The notes under the pieces were generated by a model, which was not told where the DNA came from, ran no database searches, and saw only the letters and a list, made by a program, of their open reading frames with translations. From assembly GCA_036003885.1 (NCBI GenBank), contig DASYSA010000116.1, positions 1 to 23,911 of the forward strand: 23,911 nucleotides of DNA, read 5' to 3'. This DNA comes from DASYSA01 sp036003885. Lineage in GTDB: Bacteria > Acidobacteriota > Blastocatellia > UBA7656. Below are positions 6,728 to 14,321 of the stretch, piece by piece (the stretch's first letter is position 1; each line of letters begins with the position of its first letter). The translations under genes were made by a program, and so were the position numbers.

Positions 6728-7783
6728 ATGTTGAAGATCGCTGTGGACGCGATGGGTGGTGACCACGCTCCCGCTACCGAGGTCGAGGGGGCAGTTGAGG
6801 CTGCGCGCGCCCTCGGCGTCGGCGTCATTCTTGTTGGCAAGTCCGAGCTGATCAACGCCGAACTGGACAAGTATCGAGAACAGAAGGGCGCCGCTCGCGG
6901 CCGCATTTCGGGCGGCGCCAACATCGAGGTCGTCGACGCACGCGAAGTAGTGACGATGGACGACCCGGTTGCAACCGCAGTCAGGCGCAAACGCAATAGT
7001 TCCATACGAGTCGCGGCTCAACTGGTGCGTGCCGGTGAGGCACAGGCCCTGGTCAGCGCCGGGAATACGGGCGCGGTGATGATGACCGCAAAGCTGGTCA
7101 TCGGCACGCTCCCGGAAGTAGACCGTCCGGCGCTCGCCGCGGTGCTCCCGACCCTCACCGGGCGAGGGACCGTAATACTGGATGTCGGCGCAAACTCCGA
7201 TTGCAAAGCCGCCCACTTGTACAGCTTCGCCGTGATGGGATCCCTGTACTCAAGCGTGATCGTGGGCGCGCGCAATCCGCGAGTGGGATTGCTGTCGATC
7301 GGGGAAGAGGAGATAAAGGGCAACGACCTTACCAAAGAGGTTTTCAAGCTGCTCAAGAAGTCACACCTCAATTTCATCGGCAACGTCGAGGGGCGCGACA
7401 TGTACACAGGTGAGATCGATGTTGTGGTCTGTGATGGTTTCACCGGCAACGTAGCGCTAAAGGTCAGCGAGGGCGTCACCGAGACGCTGTTGAGGCTGCT
7501 CAAGCATGAACTGAAGGCGTCGCTTCAGACAAAGGCCGGGGCGTTACTAACCAGGCCGGCGTTTCAAAGATTCAAGCAGCGAGTTGACTATGCCGAGTAT
7601 GGTGGCGCGCCGCTGCTCGGAATCAAGGGGATAACTGTAATCTGCCACGGGCGCTCCAACGCCAAGGCGATTCGGAATGCGATAGGGGTTGCGCGCGACT
7701 ACTGTGTTGCGGGGGTGAATGAGAAGATCGAGGCCGCGCTCGGCGCAAGCATGGCTGTAAGCCTGGATGGAACGCGCGGATAA
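6728..7783 (+). CDS. plsX: Phosphate acyltransferase PlsX
   Basis: The protein has 351 residues and opens with the family signature MLKIAVDAMGGDHAP. Further conserved blocks are SAGNTGAVM, ILDVGAN, GLLSIGEEEIKGND, VEGRD, DVVVCDGFTGN and YAEYGGAPLLGIKG. PlsX converts acyl-ACP to acyl-phosphate, the donor used by PlsY in the first step of phosphatidic acid synthesis; it is a peripheral membrane enzyme. Length and motif order are normal. It lies between rpmF and fabD, but the fabH that commonly follows plsX is missing. The ATG at 6728 has no strong Shine-Dalgarno sequence; the start is set by the motif. Confidence 0.97.
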   Translation: MLKIAVDAMGGDHAPATEVEGAVEAARALGVGVILVGKSELINAELDKYREQKGAARGRISGGANIEVVDAREVVTMDDPVATAVRRKRNSSIRVAAQLVRAGEAQALVSAGNTGAVMMTAKLVIGTLPEVDRPALAAVLPTLTGRGTVILDVGANSDCKAAHLYSFAVMGSLYSSVIVGARNPRVGLLSIGEEEIKGNDLTKEVFKLLKKSHLNFIGNVEGRDMYTGEIDVVVCDGFTGNVALKVSEGVTETLLRLLKHELKASLQTKAGALLTRPAFQRFKQRVDYAEYGGAPLLGIKGITVICHGRSNAKAIRNAIGVARDYCVAGVNEKIEAALGASMAVSLDGTRG

Positions 7784-7808
7784 CTGGGTTCTGTCATACG
7801 CTTCATAC

Positions 7809-8741
7809 ATGAAGATAGCACTCGTTTTTCCAGGGCAGGGGTCGCAGCAGGTCGGGATGGGCAAGGCGTTGGCCGATAAGCTGCCCGTAGTCCAACGCGT
7901 CTTTGATGAAGCCGATCGCGCGCTGGGCATGAGACTGGCGAGCCTCTGCTTCGAAGGTCCCGACGAAGAACTCAGGCTCACCGCCAATACGCAGCCGGCG
8001 ATCCTCACAACGTGCGTGGCCGCGCTGAGGGCGCTGGAAGCGGCGGGCGTGAGAGCAGATTTTGTTGCCGGCCATTCGCTCGGGGAGTACAGCGCACTGG
8101 TGGCCGCGGGGTGTTTGAAATTCGAAGATGCCTTGCGCGTGGTGCGACAGCGCGGTCTGTTCATGCAGGAAGCGGTTCCCGCAGGTGAAGGAGCTATGGC
8201 TGCCTTGACTGGCTGCGATATCGAGTTGGTAAACTCGGTCTGTCGCGAAGCCGCAATCCTTGGCGTTTGCGGGCCTGCGAATATCAACTCGCCCAACCAG
8301 ACAGTGATTGCCGGGCACAGGCCGGCGGTTGAACGCGCGGTCGAGTTGGCGAAGGCGGCCGGCGCCAGGCGCACGGTTATGCTTGCTGTAAGCGCTCCGT
8401 TTCACTGCGAGCTCATGAAGCCGGCTGCTGAGAGGCTTGGGCCGCTATTGGCTGCGATAGAGTTCCGCGACTTGAAGATTCCATTGGTGACAAACGTTGA
8501 CGCTAGCATGGTTACGACCGGCGTCGAGGCGAGAGAGGCATTAATCAGGCAAGTTGCTTCGCCGGTACGATGGAGCGACTCAGTCAGGCTGCTGATCGAT
8601 AACGGTGTGACCCGATTCATAGAGGTTGGACCCGGCAAAGTTCTGGCGGGGTTGATCAGGCAGATCGACCGCGAAAGTCAGGTCTTGAGCGTCGCAGACC
8701 CTGATTCGCTTGATGCAACCGTGGCCTCTCTGCAATTATGA
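7809..8741 (+). CDS. fabD: Malonyl CoA-acyl carrier protein transacylase
   Basis: The protein has 310 residues from the ATG at 7809 (MKIALVFPGQGSQQVGMG). The frame is open back to an ATG at 7767, but that would add 14 non-family residues and overlap plsX. Catalytic Ser90 lies in GHSLGEYSA, with Arg115 (RQRG) and His199 (SAPFH) in the expected places. FabD loads malonyl groups onto ACP for chain elongation. It starts 25 bp after plsX. A Shine-Dalgarno sequence is not obvious, so translation may depend on coupling with plsX. Confidence 0.96.
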   Translation: MKIALVFPGQGSQQVGMGKALADKLPVVQRVFDEADRALGMRLASLCFEGPDEELRLTANTQPAILTTCVAALRALEAAGVRADFVAGHSLGEYSALVAAGCLKFEDALRVVRQRGLFMQEAVPAGEGAMAALTGCDIELVNSVCREAAILGVCGPANINSPNQTVIAGHRPAVERAVELAKAAGARRTVMLAVSAPFHCELMKPAAERLGPLLAAIEFRDLKIPLVTNVDASMVTTGVEAREALIRQVASPVRWSDSVRLLIDNGVTRFIEVGPGKVLAGLIRQIDRESQVLSVADPDSLDATVASLQL

Positions 8742-8780
8742 ATAGTTCACGCGGTTGGGATTGAAAGCCAAATACTTTTG

Positions 8781-8787
8781 AGAGGAG
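8781..8787 (+). promoter_or_regulatory. Ribosome binding site of acpP
   Basis: AGAGGAG lies 7 nt before the acpP ATG at 8795. It is clearly stronger than the sites before plsX or fabD. This fits the high ACP output that cells need from a cluster with otherwise weak initiation signals. Confidence 0.7.
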
Positions 8788-8794
8788 CTACGAC

Positions 8795-9037
8795 ATGGCA
8801 GAAGGTTCCGTTGAGGAAAGGGTAAAGTCGATAATTGTGGATGAACTCGGTGTTGACGAGTCTGAAGTCACCGCTAACGCGAGGTTCATCGATGACCTGG
8901 GGGCCGACTCTCTGGACACGGTTGAGCTGGTAATGCGATTCGAGGAGGAGTTCAACATAGAGATTCCAGACGAGGACGCCGAAAAGATAACCAGCGTGCG
9001 AGACGCAGTCGACTATATCGAAAAGCACTCGAAATAG
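8795..9037 (+). CDS. acpP: Acyl carrier protein
   Basis: The 80-residue acidic protein has the DSL motif at residues 38-40 (GADSLDTVELVM). Ser39 carries the 4'-phosphopantetheine arm that holds growing acyl chains. It matches the usual ACP length and helical pattern throughout, including FNIEIPDEDAEKITSV. It lies between fabD and fabF; the fabG usually found before acpP is absent. Confidence 0.98.
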   Translation: MAEGSVEERVKSIIVDELGVDESEVTANARFIDDLGADSLDTVELVMRFEEEFNIEIPDEDAEKITSVRDAVDYIEKHSK

Positions 9038-9067
9038 TCGGAGCGCCAAACCTGTCTGTGTGTTTTT

Positions 9068-9075
9068 GGAGGTGA
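9068..9075 (+). promoter_or_regulatory. Ribosome binding site that fixes the TTG start of fabF
   Basis: GGAGGTGA is a near-perfect Shine-Dalgarno sequence placed 5 nt before a TTG at 9081. It lies inside the longer open frame that begins with GTG at 9060, so it argues against that upstream start. Confidence 0.75.
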
Positions 9076-9080
9076 CGGCT

Positions 9081-10319
9081 TTGAAGCGTCGTGTGGTTGT
9101 AACAGGGATCGGTCTCGTCTGTGGCTCGGGCCGGACTAAAGAAGAAGTCTGGGCAAATCTGCTGGCGGGCCGAAGCGGCATCGGAATCATAAGCCGGTTC
9201 GACGCCACGAGTTTCCCTGTGCGCATTGCGAGTGAGGTGAAGGACTTTGACCCCTTGAAGTTTATCGAGAAGAAAGAGGTCAAGAAGATGGACGTCTTCA
9301 TTCACTACGCGATTGCGGCGGCGCAGGAAGCGATGGACGATTCGGGTCTAAAGGTCACCGAAGAGAACGCGACCGAGATCGGCACTTATATCGGTTCCGG
9401 AATAGGCGGGTTCGGCGTGATCGAACGCGAGCACGAAAAGTTCCTCAAAGGCGGTCCGGGCAAGATATCGCCCTTCTTTATTCCTGCCGCCATCGTGAAT
9501 CTGGCTGCCGGCCAGGTCTCCATACGCTTCGGCACCAAGGGCCCGAATTCTGCCACATGTACCGCATGTTCGACCGGGGCGCACGCGGTCGGCGACAGCT
9601 TCAAGATTATCCAACGGGGCGATGCGGACGCGGTAATCTGCGGAGGCGCTGAGGCTGCGATCACCCCGATGGGAGTCGGAGGATTCGCGGCGATGCGCGC
9701 CCTGTCGACTCGCAACGACGACCCCGAGCATTCAAGCCGCCCTTTCGACCTGGATCGGGATGGGTTCGTTATCGGCGAAGGGGCCGGCATTTTGATTCTC
9801 GAAGAACTGGAACACGCCGTCGCCCGCGGCGCCAAGATATATGCAGAGATGGTCGGCTACGGCATGACTTCGGATGCATACCACATCACTCAGCCGTCTG
9901 AGGATGCTGATGGCGCAGTTCGAGTGATGGCGAAGGCTTTGAACGATGCCGGCATTCAGCCGCACGAAGTCGGCTACATCAACGCGCATGGCACGTCCAC
10001 CTTCTATAACGATAAGCTCGAGACTCTGGCGATTAAGAAGGTATTCGGCGACTCCGCTTATTCGATTCCCGTCAGCTCGACCAAGTCGATGATGGGTCAT
10101 CTGTTAGGGGCGGCCGGTGGGGTCGAAGCCGGCATCATGGCGCTTGCGCTTCGAGATCAGGTCGCACCGCCGACGGCGAATTATGAGAAGCCGGATCCCG
10201 AGTGCGATCTCGACTATGTGCCCAACACGGCACGTAGGGCCCGGATCAGATTCGCCTTATCGAACTCATTTGGGTTCGGAGGGACAAACGCAGCGCTGGT
10301 GATGAAGTCGTACGAATAG
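9081..10319 (+). CDS. fabF: Beta-ketoacyl-ACP synthase II
   Basis: The protein has 412 residues from a TTG start at 9081 (MKRRVVVTGIGLV). The open frame reaches back to a GTG at 9060, but the Shine-Dalgarno sequence and the family start favour TTG. With this start the catalytic triad falls at Cys163 (TACSTG), His303 (NAHGTST) and His340 (MMGHLLGAAGG), matching the known E. coli FabF numbering. FabF condenses malonyl-ACP with acyl-ACP in chain elongation. It begins 43 bp after acpP and closes the fatty-acid cluster. No clear terminator follows in the 137 bp before etfB. Confidence 0.97.
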   Translation: MKRRVVVTGIGLVCGSGRTKEEVWANLLAGRSGIGIISRFDATSFPVRIASEVKDFDPLKFIEKKEVKKMDVFIHYAIAAAQEAMDDSGLKVTEENATEIGTYIGSGIGGFGVIEREHEKFLKGGPGKISPFFIPAAIVNLAAGQVSIRFGTKGPNSATCTACSTGAHAVGDSFKIIQRGDADAVICGGAEAAITPMGVGGFAAMRALSTRNDDPEHSSRPFDLDRDGFVIGEGAGILILEELEHAVARGAKIYAEMVGYGMTSDAYHITQPSEDADGAVRVMAKALNDAGIQPHEVGYINAHGTSTFYNDKLETLAIKKVFGDSAYSIPVSSTKSMMGHLLGAAGGVEAGIMALALRDQVAPPTANYEKPDPECDLDYVPNTARRARIRFALSNSFGFGGTNAALVMKSYE

Positions 10320-10444
10320 TCCATCAGCAATCAAGGCGTTGAATCGCAAACGCTAACCGGACAATTCGTCGCGCAAAGTAGGACTACCCGCATTTCACTA
10401 ACATCAGAGTGTCGCAGGCCAGGGTCCTGCCAGCCTTCTCGGCC

Positions 10445-10450
10445 AGGGAG
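10445..10450 (+). promoter_or_regulatory. Ribosome binding site of etfB
   Basis: AGGGAG lies 6 nt before the ATG at 10457. It sets that ATG as the start rather than a GTG at 10409 in the same frame. The rest of the fabF-etfB gap (10320-10444) shows no convincing promoter or terminator. Confidence 0.65.
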
Positions 10451-10456
10451 AACTGC

Positions 10457-11239
10457 ATGAATATAGTCGTTTGCCTGAAGCAGGTTCCAAAGAAAGACTC
10501 TATCCTGAGGATTTCAGCAGACCAGAAGTGGATCGACGAGCGCGACATCAGCTATGAGATGAGTGAAGCAGATGCCTACGCGCTCGAAGAAGCGCTGAGG
10601 CAAAAGGAGAAGCACGGAGGCGAGGTCATTGTCATCAGCCTCGGTCCCGAGCGGGTGCGCCAGTCGATCAAAGAGGCGCTTGCGAAGGGCGCCGACCGGG
10701 CGATTCATCTGAGCGATCCCTTGTTTGAGGCTGCGACAGATGCCCCGGCCGTTTCCCGCGCCTTGGCAGCGGCTCTCAAGGATGAGAAATATGACCTCAT
10801 ATTGACCGGCCTGCAGTCCGATGACTACGGCTTCGCGCAGGTGGGATTGATTCTTGCCGAACATCTTGGCCTGGCAAGCGCTACTATTGCGATGGAAGTA
10901 CAACCGGAGGCTGGAAGCGTTCGAGTCAAGCGGGAGCTCGAGAGTGGATGGTTCCAGTGGGTGAAGGTGCCGATGCCTGCGGTGCTTACTATTCAATCGG
11001 GAATCAACCAGCTACGGTACGCAACTCTGAAAGGCATCATGGCGGCGAAGGAGAAAGAGATACGCGAGGTCAAAGCCGCGGATCTCGGGCTGACTGCAGA
11101 CGACCTCAAGCCGACCCAGATCATCGAGCGCGCATATCTGCCGGAAAAGACCAAGCGTACCGAGATGATAGAAGGCAGGCCGGCGGAGGCAGCAGCCAAG
11201 CTGGTCGAAAAGCTGCGTTTCGACGCGCGAGTCATATGA
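10457..11239 (+). CDS. etfB: Electron transfer flavoprotein, beta subunit
   Basis: The protein has 260 residues from the ATG at 10457 (MNIVVCLKQVPKKDS). The middle has the AMP-binding-type region (LILTGLQSDDYGFAQVG). The signature LRYATLKGIMAAKEKEI matches the recognition loop by which ETF docks onto acyl-CoA dehydrogenases. With EtfA it forms a soluble FAD heterodimer that accepts electrons from beta-oxidation and related dehydrogenases. It is the first gene of an etfB-etfA-ETF-QO set. The stop codon TGA (11237-11239) is merged with the first bases of a heptamer foldback array. Confidence 0.95.
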   Translation: MNIVVCLKQVPKKDSILRISADQKWIDERDISYEMSEADAYALEEALRQKEKHGGEVIVISLGPERVRQSIKEALAKGADRAIHLSDPLFEAATDAPAVSRALAAALKDEKYDLILTGLQSDDYGFAQVGLILAEHLGLASATIAMEVQPEAGSVRVKRELESGWFQWVKVPMPAVLTIQSGINQLRYATLKGIMAAKEKEIREVKAADLGLTADDLKPTQIIERAYLPEKTKRTEMIEGRPAEAAAKLVEKLRFDARVI

Positions 11240-11306
11240 AATGCGAAATTCGAATTGCGAAATTCGAAATTGCATTTCGCATTTCGCATTTCGCATTTCG
11301 AATTTC
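11238..11306. repeat. Heptamer foldback array between etfB and etfA
   Basis: The left arm (11238-11270) has GAAATGCGAAATTCGAATTG-type units. The right arm (11271-11306) has four GCATTTC-type units ending in GAATTTC. The arms are reverse complements with almost no loop. This is the same dialect as the array at 2484-2600. It fills nearly all of the 84 bp between the two subunit genes and overlaps the etfB stop codon. A transcript of the operon would carry a strong hairpin here. Confidence 0.9.
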
Positions 11307-11323
11307 AGTTTGTGGGGGACCTA

Positions 11324-12316
11324 ATGAGTGATGGAATTCTGCTTTTTGTTGAACAGCGAGACAGGGCTCTCAATCGCACCTCTTTAGAAGCCCTGGTCGC
11401 CGCACAGCGTATAGCCGCTGAAACCGGCGATAAGATATGCGGAGTTGTGCTTGGAAAAGGCGTGTCGGAAGTGGCATCGGAAGTTGCAAGCAAGAAGCTC
11501 GATATCGTCTACACCGTGGAAGACGACAAGCTCGCTGAATACACTTCGGACGGCTACGTGGGCGCCTTGCGACAGGTCGTGGAGAAGCTGAATCCGAAGC
11601 TCGTGGTCTTCAGCCATACATACCGCGTGCGCGACTTCGCGCCGAGGCTTGTTGCGGCTCTCGGCAAGAGTTTCGTGACCGACTGTATTGGCCTTCGAGT
11701 CGATTCAGGTCAGATCATATTCAGTCGCCAGATCTTTCAGGGAAAGATCAGTACTGACGTCCGCATCACCGCCTCAGATCCGACGTTCGCTTCCTTTCAA
11801 GTCGGCTCTTATAGAGCAGACCTGGCCGAATCCTCGGAGTCGCCCGCTCGCGTCGAATCGCTGGCGGTTGATATGTCGGCAGTAGCTATTCGCACTCAGC
11901 CCGAAGAGAAGTTCCAGGAGGCAAAGCAGGCGGTCGACCTGACTCAGGCGCCACTGATCGTCGCGGTTGGGCGGGGGATCAAGAGCCAGGATAACCTGCC
12001 CCTGGTTCAGGAACTTGCGACTGCCCTGGGCGCAGAGCTGGCAGCATCGCGGCCGATATGTGATAACGAGTGGCTGCCGATGGATCGCCAGATCGGGAGT
12101 TCCGGCCAGACTGTCGCCCCCAAGCTCTACCTCGCCGTCGGCATCTCGGGAGCCATTCAGCACGTGGTCGGGATGAAGAACGCGCAGACGATCGTCGCAA
12201 TCAATAAGGACCCCGAGGCGCCTATCTTCGACATCGCCGACTATGGCATTGTGGGCGACCTGTTCGAGATCGTGCCGGCACTCACAGCTGAAATCAAGAA
12301 GATCAAGAGCGAATGA
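11324..12316 (+). CDS. etfA: Electron transfer flavoprotein, alpha subunit
   Basis: The protein has 330 residues from the ATG at 11324 (MSDGILLFVEQRDRAL), with GTGGGGGAC just upstream as a plausible ribosome binding site. The frame is open into the repeat array (to 11255), but that stretch is repeat-encoded and not family sequence. The N-terminal half is the alpha/beta ETF domain (VFSHTYRVRDFAPRLVAALG). The C-terminal FAD domain has VAVGRGIKS, SRPICDNEWLPMDRQIGSSG, KLYLAVGISGAIQHVVGM and INKDPEAPIFDIADYGIVGD, all diagnostic. EtfA holds the FAD that shuttles electrons to ETF-QO. The stop codon abuts the next repeat array. Confidence 0.96.
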   Translation: MSDGILLFVEQRDRALNRTSLEALVAAQRIAAETGDKICGVVLGKGVSEVASEVASKKLDIVYTVEDDKLAEYTSDGYVGALRQVVEKLNPKLVVFSHTYRVRDFAPRLVAALGKSFVTDCIGLRVDSGQIIFSRQIFQGKISTDVRITASDPTFASFQVGSYRADLAESSESPARVESLAVDMSAVAIRTQPEEKFQEAKQAVDLTQAPLIVAVGRGIKSQDNLPLVQELATALGAELAASRPICDNEWLPMDRQIGSSGQTVAPKLYLAVGISGAIQHVVGMKNAQTIVAINKDPEAPIFDIADYGIVGDLFEIVPALTAEIKKIKSE

Positions 12317-12416
12317 ATTGCGGATTGCGGATTGCGGATTAAGTTCGCGCGGGCTAATCTTTGATCCGAAATCCGAAATCCGAAATCCGAAATCCGAAAT
12401 CCGCAATCCGAAATCC
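12317..12416. repeat. Heptamer foldback array between etfA and ETF-QO (ATTGCGG / ATCCGAA dialect)
   Basis: Left arm 12317-12340 has three ATTGCGG units plus a partial one. Right arm 12364-12416 has about seven ATCCGAA-type units, one of them variant (ATCCGCA). The arms are inverted around a 23-nt centre. The array begins at the first base after the etfA stop and ends one base before the ETF-QO ATG, so it occupies the place of a ribosome binding site. Confidence 0.9.
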
Positions 12417-12417
12417 T

Positions 12418-14103
12418 ATGACCGTCGAAAGAGAAATGCTCGAGATGGACGTCCTGCTGGTGGGGGCCGGACCGGCCAATCTATCGTGTGCGCTCCACCT
12501 TTCAAAACTGGTTGCCGCGCACAATGAGAGATCCGGTCAGCCGGGCGGCAACCCTCTCGGGGAAGTAAACATCGCAGTCATCGAGAAGGCTGCGGAAATC
12601 GGCGCCCACCAACTGTCCGGCGCAGTCCTTGACCCCCTCAGTCTTCGCGAGCTGATCCCCGATTTTGAACGCGAAGCTCCATTCGAGGCGCCCGTCGGCG
12701 ACGAACAGGTTTACTATTTGACTGAGCGCGGCAAGCTGGGCGCCCCAATAATCCCTCCGCCTCTTCGCAACCACGGCAACTTCGTCGTCTCGATCAATAA
12801 GCTCGTGCGATGGCTGGCCGAGAAGTGCGAAGCCGCGGGCGTAAACATCTTTCCGGAGTTTCCCGGATGGGAGATGCTTTACGAAGGCGACGCGGTTATC
12901 GGCGTCCGCACGGGCGACAAAGGCATAGACAAGAATGGAGAACCGAAGGGCAACTTTGAGCCTGGAGTTGACATAGTCGCGAAGGTCACGGTGCTTGGCG
13001 AAGGAGTTCGGGGATCGCTGGCAAAGCAATTGATCGGCCGGTTGAAGCTAGACGCGGAAAGCGATCCACAAGTCTACTCTGTCGGAATCAAGGAACTGTG
13101 GGAGATGCCCGACGACCGCTTCGCGCCGGGTTCAGTCATTCATACGATGGGATGGCCTCTCGATTCACACACCTTTGGAGGGTCGTGGGTCTATGGGATG
13201 CAGGGCCGCATTATCGACATTGGGCTTGCGGTTGGACTCGACTACCGCGATCCCGGGATCGATCCGCAACACGAGTTTCAGAAGTTCAAGACTCACCCGC
13301 TGATCAGTGAGTTGCTGAAGGACGGAAAGCTGGTGCGCTATGGCGCCAAGGCCATGCCCGTCGGCGGGTGGTATACCATGCCTCGTATGACCGCGGACGG
13401 CGTAATGATGATCGGTGATTCGGCTGGGATGCTCAACGGCGAACGCCTCAAGGGAATTCATACAGCTATCAAGGCCGGCATGCTTGCGGCTGAAACGATT
13501 CTGGATTCGTTGATCGCAGGCGATCACTCGCAATCCAGACTGGGCGCGTTCGAGAAGAACGTGAAGGAGAGTTACATCGGCCGCGAACTCTACAAGGCGA
13601 GGAACTTTCACCAGGCGTTCGACCGCGGCCGAATGGCCGGGCTGATGATCGCGGGAGTGTCAACGATGACCGGCGGTCGTTTCCCATCGAGGCTTCCCAT
13701 CAAGGCCGGGCACGAGCACATGCAGAAGCTGGAGACTCTTGACGGGGCAGGGAAGAGTGATCGCTATAGCGATCTCAAGTACGATGACAAGCTGACCTTC
13801 GCCAAACTGACCGATGTCTACTACTCCAGTACTCAACACAATGAGGACCAGCCCTGCCATCTAAAAGTTCTGGACACGAATATCTGTGTCGACCAATGCA
13901 CTCGGGAGTACGGCAATCCATGCCAGAACTTCTGTCCGGCCAGTGTGTATGAGATGGTGGACGACGGAAAGGGGAACCGGCGGCTCCAAATCAACTTTTC
14001 GAACTGCGTTCACTGCAAGACCTGCGACATAATGGATCCATACCAGATCATCAACTGGGTGCCTCCGGAAGGCGGCGGCGGCCCTAATTACCGCAATATG
14101 TAG
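12418..14103 (+). CDS. Electron transfer flavoprotein:ubiquinone oxidoreductase (ETF dehydrogenase)
   Basis: The protein has 561 residues from the ATG at 12418 (MTVEREMLEMDVLLVGAGPA); in-frame ATGs at 12436 and 12445 are alternatives. The FAD Rossmann motif is GAGPAN. Further family blocks are EIGAHQLSGAVLDP, VSINKLVRWLAEKCE, TVLGEGVRGSLAKQL and MIGDSAGMLNGERLKGIHTA. The C-terminus carries the 4Fe-4S ligands, by alignment Cys506 (FCPASVYE), Cys530, Cys533 and Cys536 (CVHCKTCD), and ends INWVPPEGGGGPNYRNM. The enzyme sits on the inner membrane, oxidises reduced ETF and passes electrons to quinone. Length and domains are complete. It is the third gene of the etf set, but the repeat array removes any normal Shine-Dalgarno sequence. 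Confidence 0.96.
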   Translation: MTVEREMLEMDVLLVGAGPANLSCALHLSKLVAAHNERSGQPGGNPLGEVNIAVIEKAAEIGAHQLSGAVLDPLSLRELIPDFEREAPFEAPVGDEQVYYLTERGKLGAPIIPPPLRNHGNFVVSINKLVRWLAEKCEAAGVNIFPEFPGWEMLYEGDAVIGVRTGDKGIDKNGEPKGNFEPGVDIVAKVTVLGEGVRGSLAKQLIGRLKLDAESDPQVYSVGIKELWEMPDDRFAPGSVIHTMGWPLDSHTFGGSWVYGMQGRIIDIGLAVGLDYRDPGIDPQHEFQKFKTHPLISELLKDGKLVRYGAKAMPVGGWYTMPRMTADGVMMIGDSAGMLNGERLKGIHTAIKAGMLAAETILDSLIAGDHSQSRLGAFEKNVKESYIGRELYKARNFHQAFDRGRMAGLMIAGVSTMTGGRFPSRLPIKAGHEHMQKLETLDGAGKSDRYSDLKYDDKLTFAKLTDVYYSSTQHNEDQPCHLKVLDTNICVDQCTREYGNPCQNFCPASVYEMVDDGKGNRRLQINFSNCVHCKTCDIMDPYQIINWVPPEGGGGPNYRNM

Positions 14104-14195
14104 GCCGGTCCTGTTTCCCATCCTGCCTCCGCATCCGGGTGAAGTCGCTCATCCGATGAAGTGTCGGGGTTACGGGATGAATGAATAATCCACGG

Positions 14196-14291
14196 TCTGA
14201 TGAATTCCGTCTGCACATATCGCCCGGCAACGCGTTCATGCAAAGGATATCCTGCTGGTGCCCTGAAGGTGTTGAGGCACCAACGGAATTC
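14196..14291 (+). other. Intergenic region with nested inverted repeats before the binding-protein gene
   Basis: Outer arms GAATTCCGT (14202-14210) and ACGGAATTC (14283-14291) pair over 9 bp. Inside lie a 7-bp stem, TGGTGCC (14256-14262) with GGCACCA (14276-14282), and a 10-bp palindrome, AGGATATCCT (14244-14253). No T-run follows. The element could be a structured leader RNA or an operator upstream of the gene at 14322. I do not recognise a known riboswitch. The flanking 14104-14195 shows nothing else. Confidence 0.4.
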
Positions 14292-14321
14292 TTGATTCGA
14301 TAGGTGCTGCGGGAACGGATA

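Noticed and set aside
7767..7808. Upstream ATG for fabD
   Set aside because: It would overlap plsX and add 14 residues before the conserved FabD start, with no ribosome binding site.
14196..14230. CTGATGA followed by a stem, resembling a hammerhead ribozyme core
   Set aside because: The second conserved box (GAAA after stem II) and a fitting cleavage-site stem are missing.
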